Assembly (NCBI GenBank): GCA_002729275.1 | Contig: PBTP01000076.1 | Span: 1 to 14,166 of the forward strand | Origin: Roseibacillus sp. | GTDB lineage: Bacteria; Verrucomicrobiota; Verrucomicrobiia; Verrucomicrobiales; Akkermansiaceae | DNA: 14,166 nucleotides | Direction of reading: 5' to 3' | Part shown: one piece after another, positions 1-7,741 of the stretch | Numbering within the stretch: the first letter of the stretch is position 1 | Layout of the letters: each line of letters starts with the position of its first letter | The notes under the pieces: generated by a model | The model's database searches: none | The model's input: the letters and a program-made list of their open reading frames with translations, nothing else | Told to the model about the DNA's origin: nothing | Made by a program: the position numbers and the translations under genes

Positions 1-315
1 GCCTTGTCTGAAACCGATAAGAGCGCACGCTGAATTGCCATTGGACCGGTGCCTAGCTCTCCATACCGACAACCGCAAGCGCATTATCCCATCTTCTGGT
101 TTCAAGAATCACGGCGAGAGGCCCCTCAGCCCAAATTCCCGCCTGTTGCTGCTCCTAAGGCCTTGCTTCGGCCTCCTCCCTCAAGCCTCTCGTATTAAGC
201 GTCAAACGCCTAAATGACCGGGTAACAATCCTCTCGAGAGGTGGAGGTCCCACCCCTGAAACCCGCACTGACTTCGCCCTCCTCAATTTAGCCACTCCTG
301 CGACAGCAAGACCGT
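1..315. other. Intergenic region with inverted repeats, no convincing gene
   Basis: I find no supported gene here. One plus frame is open to about position 217, but its translation is rich in Pro, Arg and Leu and looks like no protein family. Another plus frame closes with TGA at 31-33, so the first 33 bases could be the tail of an upstream gene, which I cannot confirm. Several inverted repeats stand out: CGAGAGGC (115-122) with GCCTCTCG (185-192); between them a hairpin AGGCC/GGCCT (158-174); GCGT/ACGC around 198-209; and the 12-base palindrome CCTCTCGAGAGG (230-241). No run of T follows these on either strand, so they are not clear intrinsic terminators. They could be a folded RNA or repeat remnants. 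Confidence 0.4.
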
Positions 316-1065
316 TTATTTTTCACAAAGGACCATCCAATCCCAGGGAGGAGCTCCTTTCAGCCACCCGGGTGGATTCTCTATTTCCTCGGACCATCTG
401 TATTCCACTTTCCTGATTTTTCGGACCCCCAATCCCTGCGCTGACAAGCTCCTGATCAGCTCTTCTCTCATCCAGTATTTCGTTGGTGTTCCCCCAACCC
501 GAACGATTCCATCAGAGAACGAGAGAACCTCTTCTCTCAGCATCCGCTCAGCCTCACGCTCACCGAGCCCACCCGGAGCCCCTGCTCGCTCCCTGATCAT
601 CCGGAGCGTGTGATAAACGTGAAATACCGATTCCAATGCTGGGACAACAATAACCGCCACCCCCTTTTTTTTCATCGCCAAGCTTAAGGTCTTCAGTATT
701 CCCGAGCGCTTTTTGGGATCGGGATCAATCAGTGCATTTATGCAACAGACCACCTCTACCGTGAACGGCAACTTCCGACCTTTGCTTAGATCATGGCTCA
801 CGAACATTATCTTTCTACTACCACCGCGGCGACGCGCCTGATTCAGCAACTTCTCAGCATAATCAACGGCTATTACCTGATTGAAATGCCTAGCCAGAAG
901 AGGGAGCAGGCTTCCAGGACCACAACCCAGATCAGCCACGCTTTCGGCCTTTTCCCCAAGGCTATTCAATTCCTCGCTCAGGGCGCCTTCAAGATCTTCC
1001 CGGGAAATTTCTAACAGGTCATCTTCATAACTGTCAGCAAGTGAGTCCCAATATTGACGATCCAC
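316..1065 (-). CDS. Class I SAM-dependent methyltransferase
   Basis: The protein has 249 residues and a Rossmann-fold methyltransferase core. Motif I is DLGCGPG at residues 45-51, which binds S-adenosylmethionine. The acidic residue ending strand 2 is D68 (IAVDYA), D92 follows in HDL, and the strand-4 region VVCCINALI is near 105-113. The C-terminal end contains PPWDWMV, probably family-specific. The substrate cannot be read from sequence; small-molecule, lipid or protein methylation are all possible. The start codon is GTG, with an in-frame TGA just upstream that excludes a longer form. A purine-rich GGATGAGG precedes it but sits very close. The gene stands alone, divergent from tgt across about 106 bp that may hold promoters for both. 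No clear terminator follows its TAA stop. The methyltransferase fold is certain; the role is unknown. Confidence 0.85.
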   Translation of the reverse strand: MDRQYWDSLADSYEDDLLEISREDLEGALSEELNSLGEKAESVADLGCGPGSLLPLLARHFNQVIAVDYAEKLLNQARRRGGSRKIMFVSHDLSKGRKLPFTVEVVCCINALIDPDPKKRSGILKTLSLAMKKKGVAVIVVPALESVFHVYHTLRMIRERAGAPGGLGEREAERMLREEVLSFSDGIVRVGGTPTKYWMREELIRSLSAQGLGVRKIRKVEYRWSEEIENPPGWLKGAPPWDWMVLCEK

Positions 1066-1171
1066 ACCTCATCCAAGGGTAAAACAAGCATGAGGACGAC
1101 CAGGAACTTCAGTTGTTGGGGGATTCGATCCCAAGACAATCCGTTTTCGTACGTGGTCTCACGGCAGGAAC

Positions 1172-2377
1172 ATGCTACCTGAAGGCAACCTCCCCTCCAC
1201 AGTGTTCGAGCTTCTCGCCACCGACTCTTCCACCAAGGCCCGATACGGCCGTCTTACCACTGCTCATGGCACGGTTGAGACCCCCATATTCATGCCCGTT
1301 GGCACTCAGGGATCGGTCAAGACCCTTCACCCTGACGAACTTAAGCTTCTGGGCTCGGAAATCATCCTCGGCAACACCTATCACCTCTGGCTCAGACCTG
1401 GACAGGAGACGATTCGTGAACTCGGAGGACTTCATCGCTTCACCAGCTGGGATCGTCCTATTCTCACCGACTCGGGGGGGTTCCAAGTCTGGTCCCTCGC
1501 TAAGACACGCAAGATCACCGAGGAGGGGGTTCAATTTCAAAACCACCTCGACGGCTCTACCGCCCTGCTCACCCCTGAAAAAAGCATGGAGATTCAAGCC
1601 TCCCTCGGTTCTGACATCGCGATGGTCTTTGATGAGTGCCCGCCCTACCCGTGCGAGCGTTCCTATGCTGAGGAATCCACGGCCCTCACCACCCGATGGG
1701 CTGAAAGATGCCGGATCTGGCATGCTGATTATTCCCCTGACTTCCTTCCCGACGCCCCCACAAATACGAATGGAGACGAGAATTCTCTTCCTTCCGCGAG
1801 GCGACAACTCTGCTTTGGGATTGTCCAGGGCTCTTCCTACGAGGACTTACGAGCCGCCTCTGCGAGAGAATTGGCCATGCTGGATTTCGACGGCTATGCC
1901 GTTGGGGGAGTTTCTGTCGGCGAACCAGAGGAGGAAATGTTTCGTGCCGTCGAGCACAGCGAGCCTTTCCTCCCACCGGAGAAGCCCCGTTACGCGATGG
2001 GACTCGGCACTCCTCCCCAAATGCTTGAAATGATCGCCCGGGGAGTGGACATGTTCGACTGTGTACACCCAACCCGATCGGCCCGACACGGCCTCGCATT
2101 CACAAACGATGGACCCATTCATATAAAGAATGCCCGATTCGAGCGCGACAAGTCACCTCTGACCGAAGATTGCCACCCTCATCTTGCTGACTTTTCCCGC
2201 GCTTACCTGCGCCATCTCTTCAAGGCTGGAGAAATGCTGGCTTTACGGTTGCTTTCTTTTCACAATCTTGATTTTTACCTCCGCCTCGTGCGTAATGCAC
2301 GAAAGGCTATCAGCGAGGGTCAATTTGAGGAATTTCGTTCCTCTTTCTGCGAACGCTACAACCACAAAAGAACATGA
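1172..2377 (+). CDS. tgt: Queuine/preQ1 tRNA-guanine transglycosylase
   Basis: Tgt swaps guanine-34 of GUN-anticodon tRNAs (Asp, Asn, His, Tyr) for preQ1 in the queuosine pathway. The 401-residue protein carries the family motifs: ETPIFMPVGT near 36-45; the catalytic D100 in TDSGGFQV; D154-E155-C156; GGVSVGE at 245-251; and the nucleophile D296 in DMFDCVHPTR. C156 and V249 match the residues that favour preQ1 in bacterial enzymes. Residues about 186-210 are a poorly conserved insertion ahead of FGIVQG. The usual zinc motif CxCxxC is reduced to C334-H-P-H337, although the later His (H364 in FHNL) is kept. The ATG at 1172 is the best start; AGGA lies only 2-3 bases before it, and an in-frame GTG at 1202 is an alternative. 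It overlaps yajC by ATGA, as expected for the conserved tgt-yajC-sec operon. Confidence 0.95.
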   Translation: MLPEGNLPSTVFELLATDSSTKARYGRLTTAHGTVETPIFMPVGTQGSVKTLHPDELKLLGSEIILGNTYHLWLRPGQETIRELGGLHRFTSWDRPILTDSGGFQVWSLAKTRKITEEGVQFQNHLDGSTALLTPEKSMEIQASLGSDIAMVFDECPPYPCERSYAEESTALTTRWAERCRIWHADYSPDFLPDAPTNTNGDENSLPSARRQLCFGIVQGSSYEDLRAASARELAMLDFDGYAVGGVSVGEPEEEMFRAVEHSEPFLPPEKPRYAMGLGTPPQMLEMIARGVDMFDCVHPTRSARHGLAFTNDGPIHIKNARFERDKSPLTEDCHPHLADFSRAYLRHLFKAGEMLALRLLSFHNLDFYLRLVRNARKAISEGQFEEFRSSFCERYNHKRT

Positions 2378-2751
2378 ACTGTTATTCTACCATCGCCGCT
2401 GCTCCGCCTCAGACACCTGGCGGCCAAAGTCAAAATCCTCTCGGAAGCATGTGGGTGATGCTCATCCTGATGTTTGTGATCATGTATTTTCTGATCATCC
2501 GGCCTCAGAGCAAACAGCGGAAGGAGCAGGCAGCGAGAGTGGCCTCTCTGTCAAAAGGAGACAAAATCATCTCGATCGGTGGCATGCACGGCACGGTTCA
2601 TCACATTTCAAAAACCACAGTGACCGTGAAACTCTCCGAGAACGTCTTTGTCCCTTTTGAAAAGGATGCGATCCGGTCCGTGACCAAGGTTGGAAATTCC
2701 TCGAAGCAGGATAGCTCTGAGAAACAGGAAGACGCGGGGGAAGAGTCCTAG
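2374..2751 (+). CDS. yajC: Sec translocon accessory subunit YajC
   Basis: This small inner-membrane protein (125 residues) forms a complex with SecDF and helps the SecYEG channel. It has the YajC plan: a short N-terminal stretch rich in Pro and Gly, one hydrophobic helix at about residues 26-43, the conserved IIRPQSKQRKEQ segment just inside the membrane, then a small cytosolic domain containing KGDKIISIGGMHGTV and FVPFEKDAI. The tail from about 107 is charged and low-complexity. The start overlaps the tgt stop as ATGA, which implies translational coupling; no strong ribosome binding site is seen. The SecD-P1-like lipoprotein gene starts 25 bp downstream. Assignment is secure from helix, motif and position between tgt and secDF. 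Confidence 0.95.
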   Translation: MNCYSTIAAAPPQTPGGQSQNPLGSMWVMLILMFVIMYFLIIRPQSKQRKEQAARVASLSKGDKIISIGGMHGTVHHISKTTVTVKLSENVFVPFEKDAIRSVTKVGNSSKQDSSEKQEDAGEES

Positions 2752-2776
2752 ACTTTGCGCACTCGTCTCTCACTCG

Positions 2777-3553
2777 ATGCCTCAAGCCTCCTCATTGGCC
2801 GGATCTCTCGTTGCACTGGGCTGCATCATATTGACGTGCTGTAAGCCTAAGGAGGCACTGAATTACGAGGCCATCCTCTCGCTCCCTCCCGACGATCAGA
2901 CGACTTCTCCATCGTCTCTTGTCGAAGAACTCACCGCACGCGCCGAATTGCTCGGCCTACCCGCAAGAGTCCGCGTAGCAGAAAGATCTGCCCGTCTTCT
3001 CGAAGTCCAGCTCCACGGGACGGATCGAAACGACGCCTTGTCCCGTCTCGACCGCCTGTGCGTGAGTGGCAAAATCAGCATCAGAGCCATCCACGATCGT
3101 AGTGCCTACATCACCGATATCGCCTCCAAGGATCCCTCTCAGCTCCCTTCAGACCACCAAATTCTTCTCTATGACGCCCAAGGCAAAGGAGGCGCAAACG
3201 GACAAAAATTAGCCGTCTCAAGGGCTGAGATCCTCAATAATTCGCATGTTGAGAGCGCCCTCGCAACCCGGGACGGTGACAATATGGTGCATATATCACT
3301 CAATATAAGTGGTTTGCGAAGGATAAGGTCCGCAACTGAAAAAATGCAAAAAGGCCGCTCCCGACTTGCCATCATCTACGATGAACGGATTATCAGCGCC
3401 CCGGTGGTCGCTGAAGAATTGTGGACTCCAGTAACACTCGAGGGATTCAACTCCTTCGAACATGCTGAAAGTCTGGCCACCTCACTCAACAAGCCCCTTT
3501 CCTCCAACCTCCTGATCGAATCACTCATCCCACTTGCGCCCCAGGCCAAGTAA
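2777..3553 (+). CDS. Lipoprotein with stand-alone SecD P1-like domain
   Basis: The product has 258 residues. Residues 1-22 are a hydrophobic export signal ending in cysteines (C16, C21, C22), so a lipoprotein is likely, although no lipobox is perfect and the n-region lacks basic residues. The rest resembles the periplasmic P1 domain of SecD. Residues 46-106 match the base half: ISIRAIH at 100-106 parallels LELRAVH at 247-253 of the SecDF beside it. Residues 169-247 align gap-free with SecDF 316-394, about 26 of 79 identical by eye, including MxKGxxRLA (190-198) and SAPVV (207-211). There are no other membrane helices, so it cannot act as a proton channel. It lies 25 bp after yajC and 34 bp before secDF, surely co-transcribed. 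ATG 2777 gives the best signal peptide; a TTG at 2690 would overlap yajC. No clear ribosome binding site is seen. A role as partner or regulator of SecDF is inference. Confidence 0.8.
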   Translation: MPQASSLAGSLVALGCIILTCCKPKEALNYEAILSLPPDDQTTSPSSLVEELTARAELLGLPARVRVAERSARLLEVQLHGTDRNDALSRLDRLCVSGKISIRAIHDRSAYITDIASKDPSQLPSDHQILLYDAQGKGGANGQKLAVSRAEILNNSHVESALATRDGDNMVHISLNISGLRRIRSATEKMQKGRSRLAIIYDERIISAPVVAEELWTPVTLEGFNSFEHAESLATSLNKPLSSNLLIESLIPLAPQAK

Positions 3554-3587
3554 GCTTAGCGGCCTCTAACCCCACCGCCTTTAACCA

Positions 3588-6332
3588 ATGCAACCTACGA
3601 TCGTTTTTCTCTCCGGCCTTTTCATTCTGGCTCTCCTTTTCTGGTACCTAGCCAGTGATGATATCAGTCGCAAGCGCAAGGTAGGAACCGTTCTTATCCT
3701 CGGCATTATCGTGATGTGCGGATGGTCCCTGTCCCCACGGACGGAAACATCGGATTTCCTCGCAGGCGACATCACTGAGATGGCTGATGGAACCGGCTAC
3801 CAACTTTCTGTCACAGCAATTCTCGCCAAGGATGCGAAAGGGGAAGAGCTTGAGATGGAGCAGGACACTCTCGAGAGAAGAGTTCGAAGCCTGGAGGCAA
3901 AAATAGGCGGTCAGGAAGATGGTGTCACCTACTCCTCTTCCTTGCCAAACCTTATCACGATCACCATGCCGGGGTTCTCCAAGGAGGATGCCGAGAAGAT
4001 CGCTTCCCAGGTCGAACAGTCAGACCCAGTAGCCTCTCTGAAACCCGGTATCGACCTTGCAGGCGGAGCTTCATTCACCCTTCAGGTCCAGCCTAAGGTC
4101 CTTGAGGACTCGGAAGAAGCCAGCGATGAGGATGCAGACGCCTTCCGCGTCAGCGCGGATTCCATTCAGCAGGCGATCAAAACACTCCGGGGACGACTGA
4201 ACCCGGACGGCACCAAGGACATGCTCATCCAGCCTCAGGGGCAGGACATGATCATCATCGAGATGCCCGGTGTCTCGGAAGAAGAGGCTGCATGGGTACG
4301 CGAAATTATCCAGAAGCAGTCGGTCCTCGAACTGCGTGCTGTGCACAAGGATAATGACAGCCTAGCACCTCGAGTTGCTGCCAAGGAAACTCTTGCACCT
4401 GGATACAAGCTCTTTACCCGCAACTACACGGATGACCGGGGAGAGCCTCGAAGCGAAGAGCTGCTGCTGGAGAACCGTAACAAAATCGAGGGTAAACATG
4501 TCAAGAGAGCTTCTCCCGATCTCGCCACGTCCGGAGTCGTGCAGGTCACTCTTACCGGTGCTGGTGGAAAACTGATGCGGAATCTCACCGCTCCCATGCG
4601 AAAGGGTGTGGACCGGCTTGCTGTGGTTCTTGATGGAGAAGTGGACAGCGCTCCCGTGGTGCAGGCCGTCCTCGACAAGAATTTCATCATTCAAGGTGTC
4701 GGGGACGCAGAGGAATGCCGCAACCTTTCCGCAACCTTGATGAATCCTCTCGAGAATCCGCTCAAGATTCTGAAGGAGTCCACCGTCACCGCGCGTCTTG
4801 GCGCCGCCACTGTCAGCCAGGGCATCCTGGCCGGCATCGCAGGCATCTCCCTCACAATTCTCTTCCTTGGGATTTACTACCGGTTCGCGGGGATCATAGC
4901 CTTTATCGGACTCACCGTAAACGTCCTCATTCTCTTTGGTGCCATGGCGATGTTTGAATTCACCTTCACCCTGCCCGGCATCGCGGGCATCATTCTCACC
5001 ATCGGTGTCGCGGTAGACGCTAACGTGCTCATCTACGAGCGTCTCCGTGAAGAGCGCGCTGCAGGAAAATCGCTCTTTGCGGCAATCCAAGCTGCCTACG
5101 AGAAGGCATTCACTGCGATTTTTGATGCTAATATCACTACCTTGATTACCGCTATCATTCTCTTCTGGCGGGCCTCAGGGACCGTCAAGGGGTTCGCAAT
5201 CACCCTCACAATTGGAATTCTGGCCTCCATGTTTGCGGCCCTCGTCGTCACTCGGGTCGCCTTCTGGTGGACCTCGCGAAACTCCGACAAGAGCTCTCGT
5301 GATGACAGTCGCAAGTTAAAGTTCATGAGTAGCCTGGTCCCGCGTCAGACCCTGAACTTCATGGGAATGCGAAAAGCAGCCTTTATCATCTCTCTTACCT
5401 TCCTTGCAGGCAGCGTGATCATGGTCGGGGCGAAACGTGGAAACGCTCTCGGCATCGATTTTGCCGGTGGCGCACTGATCCAGTTTCAGACCCAGCAGGA
5501 GATCGTGCCGGAGGCCGATGCCACTGCCGCACTGGCCGGTCTCGACCTCAACAAGGATCCCATCATTCAGAACGAAACCCTCCCCGCTCCGGACAAATCG
5601 CAGATTCTCTCCATTCGCTGTGCCGACGAGGATGCCGAGATGATTGCCAATACCCTTCGTGAAAATATTCCTCTGCTCGGACTGAAGGCGGAAGCAGCCG
5701 AGGAAGGCTCTGCAGCTGCTGAGGCGGTATGGAAATACGATTCCTCCCGTGATACGGTGGAAGCCAGCCTTGGAGCGGACTTTCTCACGAATTCGCTGAT
5801 TGCCCTCGGCCTTGGCCTCATCGCCATTCTCGCTTACATCACGATCAGATTTGAATTCTCCTTCGCGATGGGTGCTTTCGCCGCACTGTTCCATGATATC
5901 CTGATCTGTATCGGAATTGTGATCCTTATGGGCCAGGAACTCACCCTGATTCACGTGGGAGCGTTCCTAACCATTGCCGGATACTCCATCAACGACACCA
6001 TTGTCGTCTTCGACAGAATTCGGGAATCGCTCAGGATGAAACGAGGTGAAGTAGAGGAGGTAATGAATATTGCTATCAACGCCACCCTTTCCCGCACAAT
6101 CCTGACCTCGGCTACCACCTTCATGACCGTGCTGGTACTCTTCATCTTCGGCGGTCCAGCCCTCAAGACCTTTTCACTCGCCATCATGGTGGGGGTAGTC
6201 GTTGGAACGTATTCCTCGATTTTCGTGGCATCGCCAATCGTCCTGATCTGGAGCCGTAAGCGGGGCGTCAACCTTCGCCGGGAACTACTGGATGCCAACC
6301 TTGAGGCTCAGGTGAACCCGGCACGGGGATAA
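3588..6332 (+). CDS. secDF: Fused protein translocase SecDF
   Basis: SecDF uses the proton gradient to pull preproteins from SecYEG on the outer side of the membrane. This 914-residue protein fuses SecD (about 1-565) to SecF (about 590-914). SecD shows PGIDLAGG (153-160), the P1 base and head (about 185-395, with SAPVV at 354-358), then a helix bundle containing VDANVLIYER with the proton-relay aspartate D477. SecF shows GIDFAGGALIQF (622-633) and GYSINDTIVVFDR (798-810) with D803. Two hydrophobic helices (about 3-21 and 33-49) precede P1 where one is usual. The loop between them is basic (SRKRK), which suggests an outside N-terminus. Residues about 92-145 resemble the P1 base and may be a repeat of it. 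No Shine-Dalgarno is visible before the ATG; translation may be coupled to the lipoprotein gene 34 bp upstream. Confidence 0.97.
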   Translation: MQPTIVFLSGLFILALLFWYLASDDISRKRKVGTVLILGIIVMCGWSLSPRTETSDFLAGDITEMADGTGYQLSVTAILAKDAKGEELEMEQDTLERRVRSLEAKIGGQEDGVTYSSSLPNLITITMPGFSKEDAEKIASQVEQSDPVASLKPGIDLAGGASFTLQVQPKVLEDSEEASDEDADAFRVSADSIQQAIKTLRGRLNPDGTKDMLIQPQGQDMIIIEMPGVSEEEAAWVREIIQKQSVLELRAVHKDNDSLAPRVAAKETLAPGYKLFTRNYTDDRGEPRSEELLLENRNKIEGKHVKRASPDLATSGVVQVTLTGAGGKLMRNLTAPMRKGVDRLAVVLDGEVDSAPVVQAVLDKNFIIQGVGDAEECRNLSATLMNPLENPLKILKESTVTARLGAATVSQGILAGIAGISLTILFLGIYYRFAGIIAFIGLTVNVLILFGAMAMFEFTFTLPGIAGIILTIGVAVDANVLIYERLREERAAGKSLFAAIQAAYEKAFTAIFDANITTLITAIILFWRASGTVKGFAITLTIGILASMFAALVVTRVAFWWTSRNSDKSSRDDSRKLKFMSSLVPRQTLNFMGMRKAAFIISLTFLAGSVIMVGAKRGNALGIDFAGGALIQFQTQQEIVPEADATAALAGLDLNKDPIIQNETLPAPDKSQILSIRCADEDAEMIANTLRENIPLLGLKAEAAEEGSAAAEAVWKYDSSRDTVEASLGADFLTNSLIALGLGLIAILAYITIRFEFSFAMGAFAALFHDILICIGIVILMGQELTLIHVGAFLTIAGYSINDTIVVFDRIRESLRMKRGEVEEVMNIAINATLSRTILTSATTFMTVLVLFIFGGPALKTFSLAIMVGVVVGTYSSIFVASPIVLIWSRKRGVNLRRELLDANLEAQVNPARG

Positions 6333-6439
6333 GTTCTTCCCGGGGGTTCGCATCCTTTGGCAAACTATGCTCAATCGAAGGCTGCGGCCCTGAAACCGTC
6401 CCAAAACTCTGGAATTTCTCTCCGGCCTTTGCTAGCGTC

Positions 6440-6445
6440 AGGAAG
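6440..6445 (+). promoter_or_regulatory. Shine-Dalgarno AGGAAG for the deacetylase
   Basis: AGGAAG lies 5 bases before the ATG at 6451 and 8 bases before the next in-frame ATG at 6454. It fixes the start to this pair but does not choose between them. It is one of the clearest ribosome binding sites in the window; secDF, the lipoprotein gene and the SDR gene show none. Confidence 0.6.
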
Positions 6446-6450
6446 CCCTG

Positions 6451-7644
6451 ATGATGCATCGCCGCCCCTTCCTTTTCCTCTCAGTATTGCTTCTTCTGGC
6501 TTGCCCACCAGCCTTCACTCAAGAAAGGCCTTCCTCACCAGAACGCGGAGAGGCGTTGCATACGGACGAGCAGCAGCCTCCCAAGGATGACGGAACCAGA
6601 GTCTCCGTTCTCGGCTACCATGAGTTCTCCTCCTCCCTCGCGCCATCCCAGATGCGTATCAGGACTGCCACCTTCAGAAAGCAGATGGAAGCCCTGAAAT
6701 CCCTCCGGCTACCCGTTATCTCGCTGAATGATTTTCTGGAGTGGAAGAACGGGACAAAATTTATCCCGCCTCGCGCGGTGATGATCACAATCGATGACGG
6801 ATGGAAATCGGTCTACACGGAAGCTTTTCCGATCCTGAAGGAATACAAGTTTCCCTTCACTGTTTATCTCTACAAAAACTATGTCGATGGAGGTGGGCGC
6901 GCCCTGACAACCAAGATGATCAGGGAAATGCGGCAACACGGATGCACTATTGGCAGCCACTCTGTCTCCCACCCCTTCCCCGGAACGGTCAAGCACCATG
7001 CCAGGAAAGGAGAGGCCGCTTATCTCAAGTTTCTCAGGCGGGAATTTGGAGACTCCAAACAATTTCTTGAAGAAAGGTTCGGCCAACAAGTCACCACCTA
7101 TGCATATCCGGGAGGATACTTTACCGAAGCGATGTATCCGATCGCAGCGGAATTTGATTACGACTATCTCTTCACTGTCTTACCCGGAAAGATTCGTAGA
7201 GGATCGGATAACCAGTGCCTCCCTCGCTATATCATTCTGGGGAATTCTGATCTTCACTTTGAACAAGCCACTACCTTTAAAGCCCTCCGCGGCGCGGAAG
7301 CGCTGACCGGAGCAGTCGTTCAGACGACTCCTCACCCAGTCCAACCTGCCCCTGGAGGCAGAATCGAATCACGGCTACCCTTGATCACCGCCGATCTGTC
7401 TGGGGTCGAGAACCTTAACCCTGCATCGATCGTCATGAGGGTCTCCGGATTCGGCAAAGTTGATCATGAATACGATTCCGCTTCTGGTGAGGTGAGGTGG
7501 AAGGTCGATCGTCGACTCCGGCATCGGGTTTGTGAGGTCAACGTCCAGTGGCAGATTGAAGGCCGCAAAAAGAATGAATCTCCCATGCGGTGGAGCTTCG
7601 TGGTAGAGCGGGAGGCCGCCTATCAGGTGGGAGCTGGAGAATGA
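6451..7644 (+). CDS. Secreted polysaccharide deacetylase (NodB/CE4-type)
   Basis: The protein (397 residues) should remove acetyl groups from an N-acetylated or O-acetylated polysaccharide outside the cytoplasm. The N-terminus (about 1-23) is a signal peptide; LLAC at 15-18 could be a lipobox, but Pro follows the Cys, so cleavage by either signal peptidase is possible. The NodB core spans about 50-265. Motif 1 is TIDDG with D115 and D116 (base and metal ligand), and motif 2 is H170-S-V-S-H174 (metal ligands). The usual RxxPY motif 3 is replaced by YAYPGGYF (218-224), as in deacetylases of the PgaB/IcaB style. Residues about 300-390 look like an extra beta-rich domain of unknown role. It starts 118 bp after secDF with no clear terminator between, so read-through is possible. 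Substrate unknown: peptidoglycan, capsule or exopolysaccharide. Confidence 0.85.
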   Translation: MMHRRPFLFLSVLLLLACPPAFTQERPSSPERGEALHTDEQQPPKDDGTRVSVLGYHEFSSSLAPSQMRIRTATFRKQMEALKSLRLPVISLNDFLEWKNGTKFIPPRAVMITIDDGWKSVYTEAFPILKEYKFPFTVYLYKNYVDGGGRALTTKMIREMRQHGCTIGSHSVSHPFPGTVKHHARKGEAAYLKFLRREFGDSKQFLEERFGQQVTTYAYPGGYFTEAMYPIAAEFDYDYLFTVLPGKIRRGSDNQCLPRYIILGNSDLHFEQATTFKALRGAEALTGAVVQTTPHPVQPAPGGRIESRLPLITADLSGVENLNPASIVMRVSGFGKVDHEYDSASGEVRWKVDRRLRHRVCEVNVQWQIEGRKKNESPMRWSFVVEREAAYQVGAGE

Positions 7645-7730
7645 ATCGATCCCATCTTAATTATTGAGTTATTCATCCGCAGGGGACACAACCCCCGGGA
7701 CACTGTTCGATCCCTATTAATCAACCTCGC

Positions 7731-7734
7731 AGGT
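7731..7734 (+). promoter_or_regulatory. Shine-Dalgarno AGGT for ffh
   Basis: AGGT, in the context GCAGGTAA, lies 7 bases before the ffh ATG at 7742 and supports that start. The 97-bp gap upstream has no clear terminator. TATTAA (7715-7720) is a weak -10 candidate without a convincing -35. Confidence 0.4.
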
Positions 7735-7741
7735 AAACATC

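Noticed and set aside
35..217. 60-codon plus-strand open frame at the window start
   Set aside because: The frame runs open from the window edge, the composition is Pro/Arg/Leu-rich, there is no ribosome binding site and no family resemblance, and it overlaps the inverted repeats.
1111..1140. Hairpin GGGAT-TCG-ATCCC upstream of tgt as a preQ1 riboswitch or tRNA T-arm
   Set aside because: It lacks the preQ1-I pattern and its A-rich tail. The TTCGATC loop has no proper 5-bp T-stem or acceptor partner. The same TTCGATCCC at 7706-7714 also lacks a tRNA fold.
2690..2776. 29-residue upstream extension of the P1-like lipoprotein from TTG
   Set aside because: It would overlap yajC by over 60 bp and place a long Arg/Lys-rich leader before the signal peptide. 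It is kept only as a possibility because the ATG at 2777 lacks a ribosome binding site.
4362..5090. 242-codon minus-strand frame inside secDF, and similar long antisense frames in smc, tgt and ffh
   Set aside because: They are shadows of strongly supported genes, with no motifs or start signals of their own.
6325..6360. CGGG/CCCG hairpin at the secDF stop as a terminator
   Set aside because: The stem is short, has competing registers and starts inside the coding end, and there is no T run after it.
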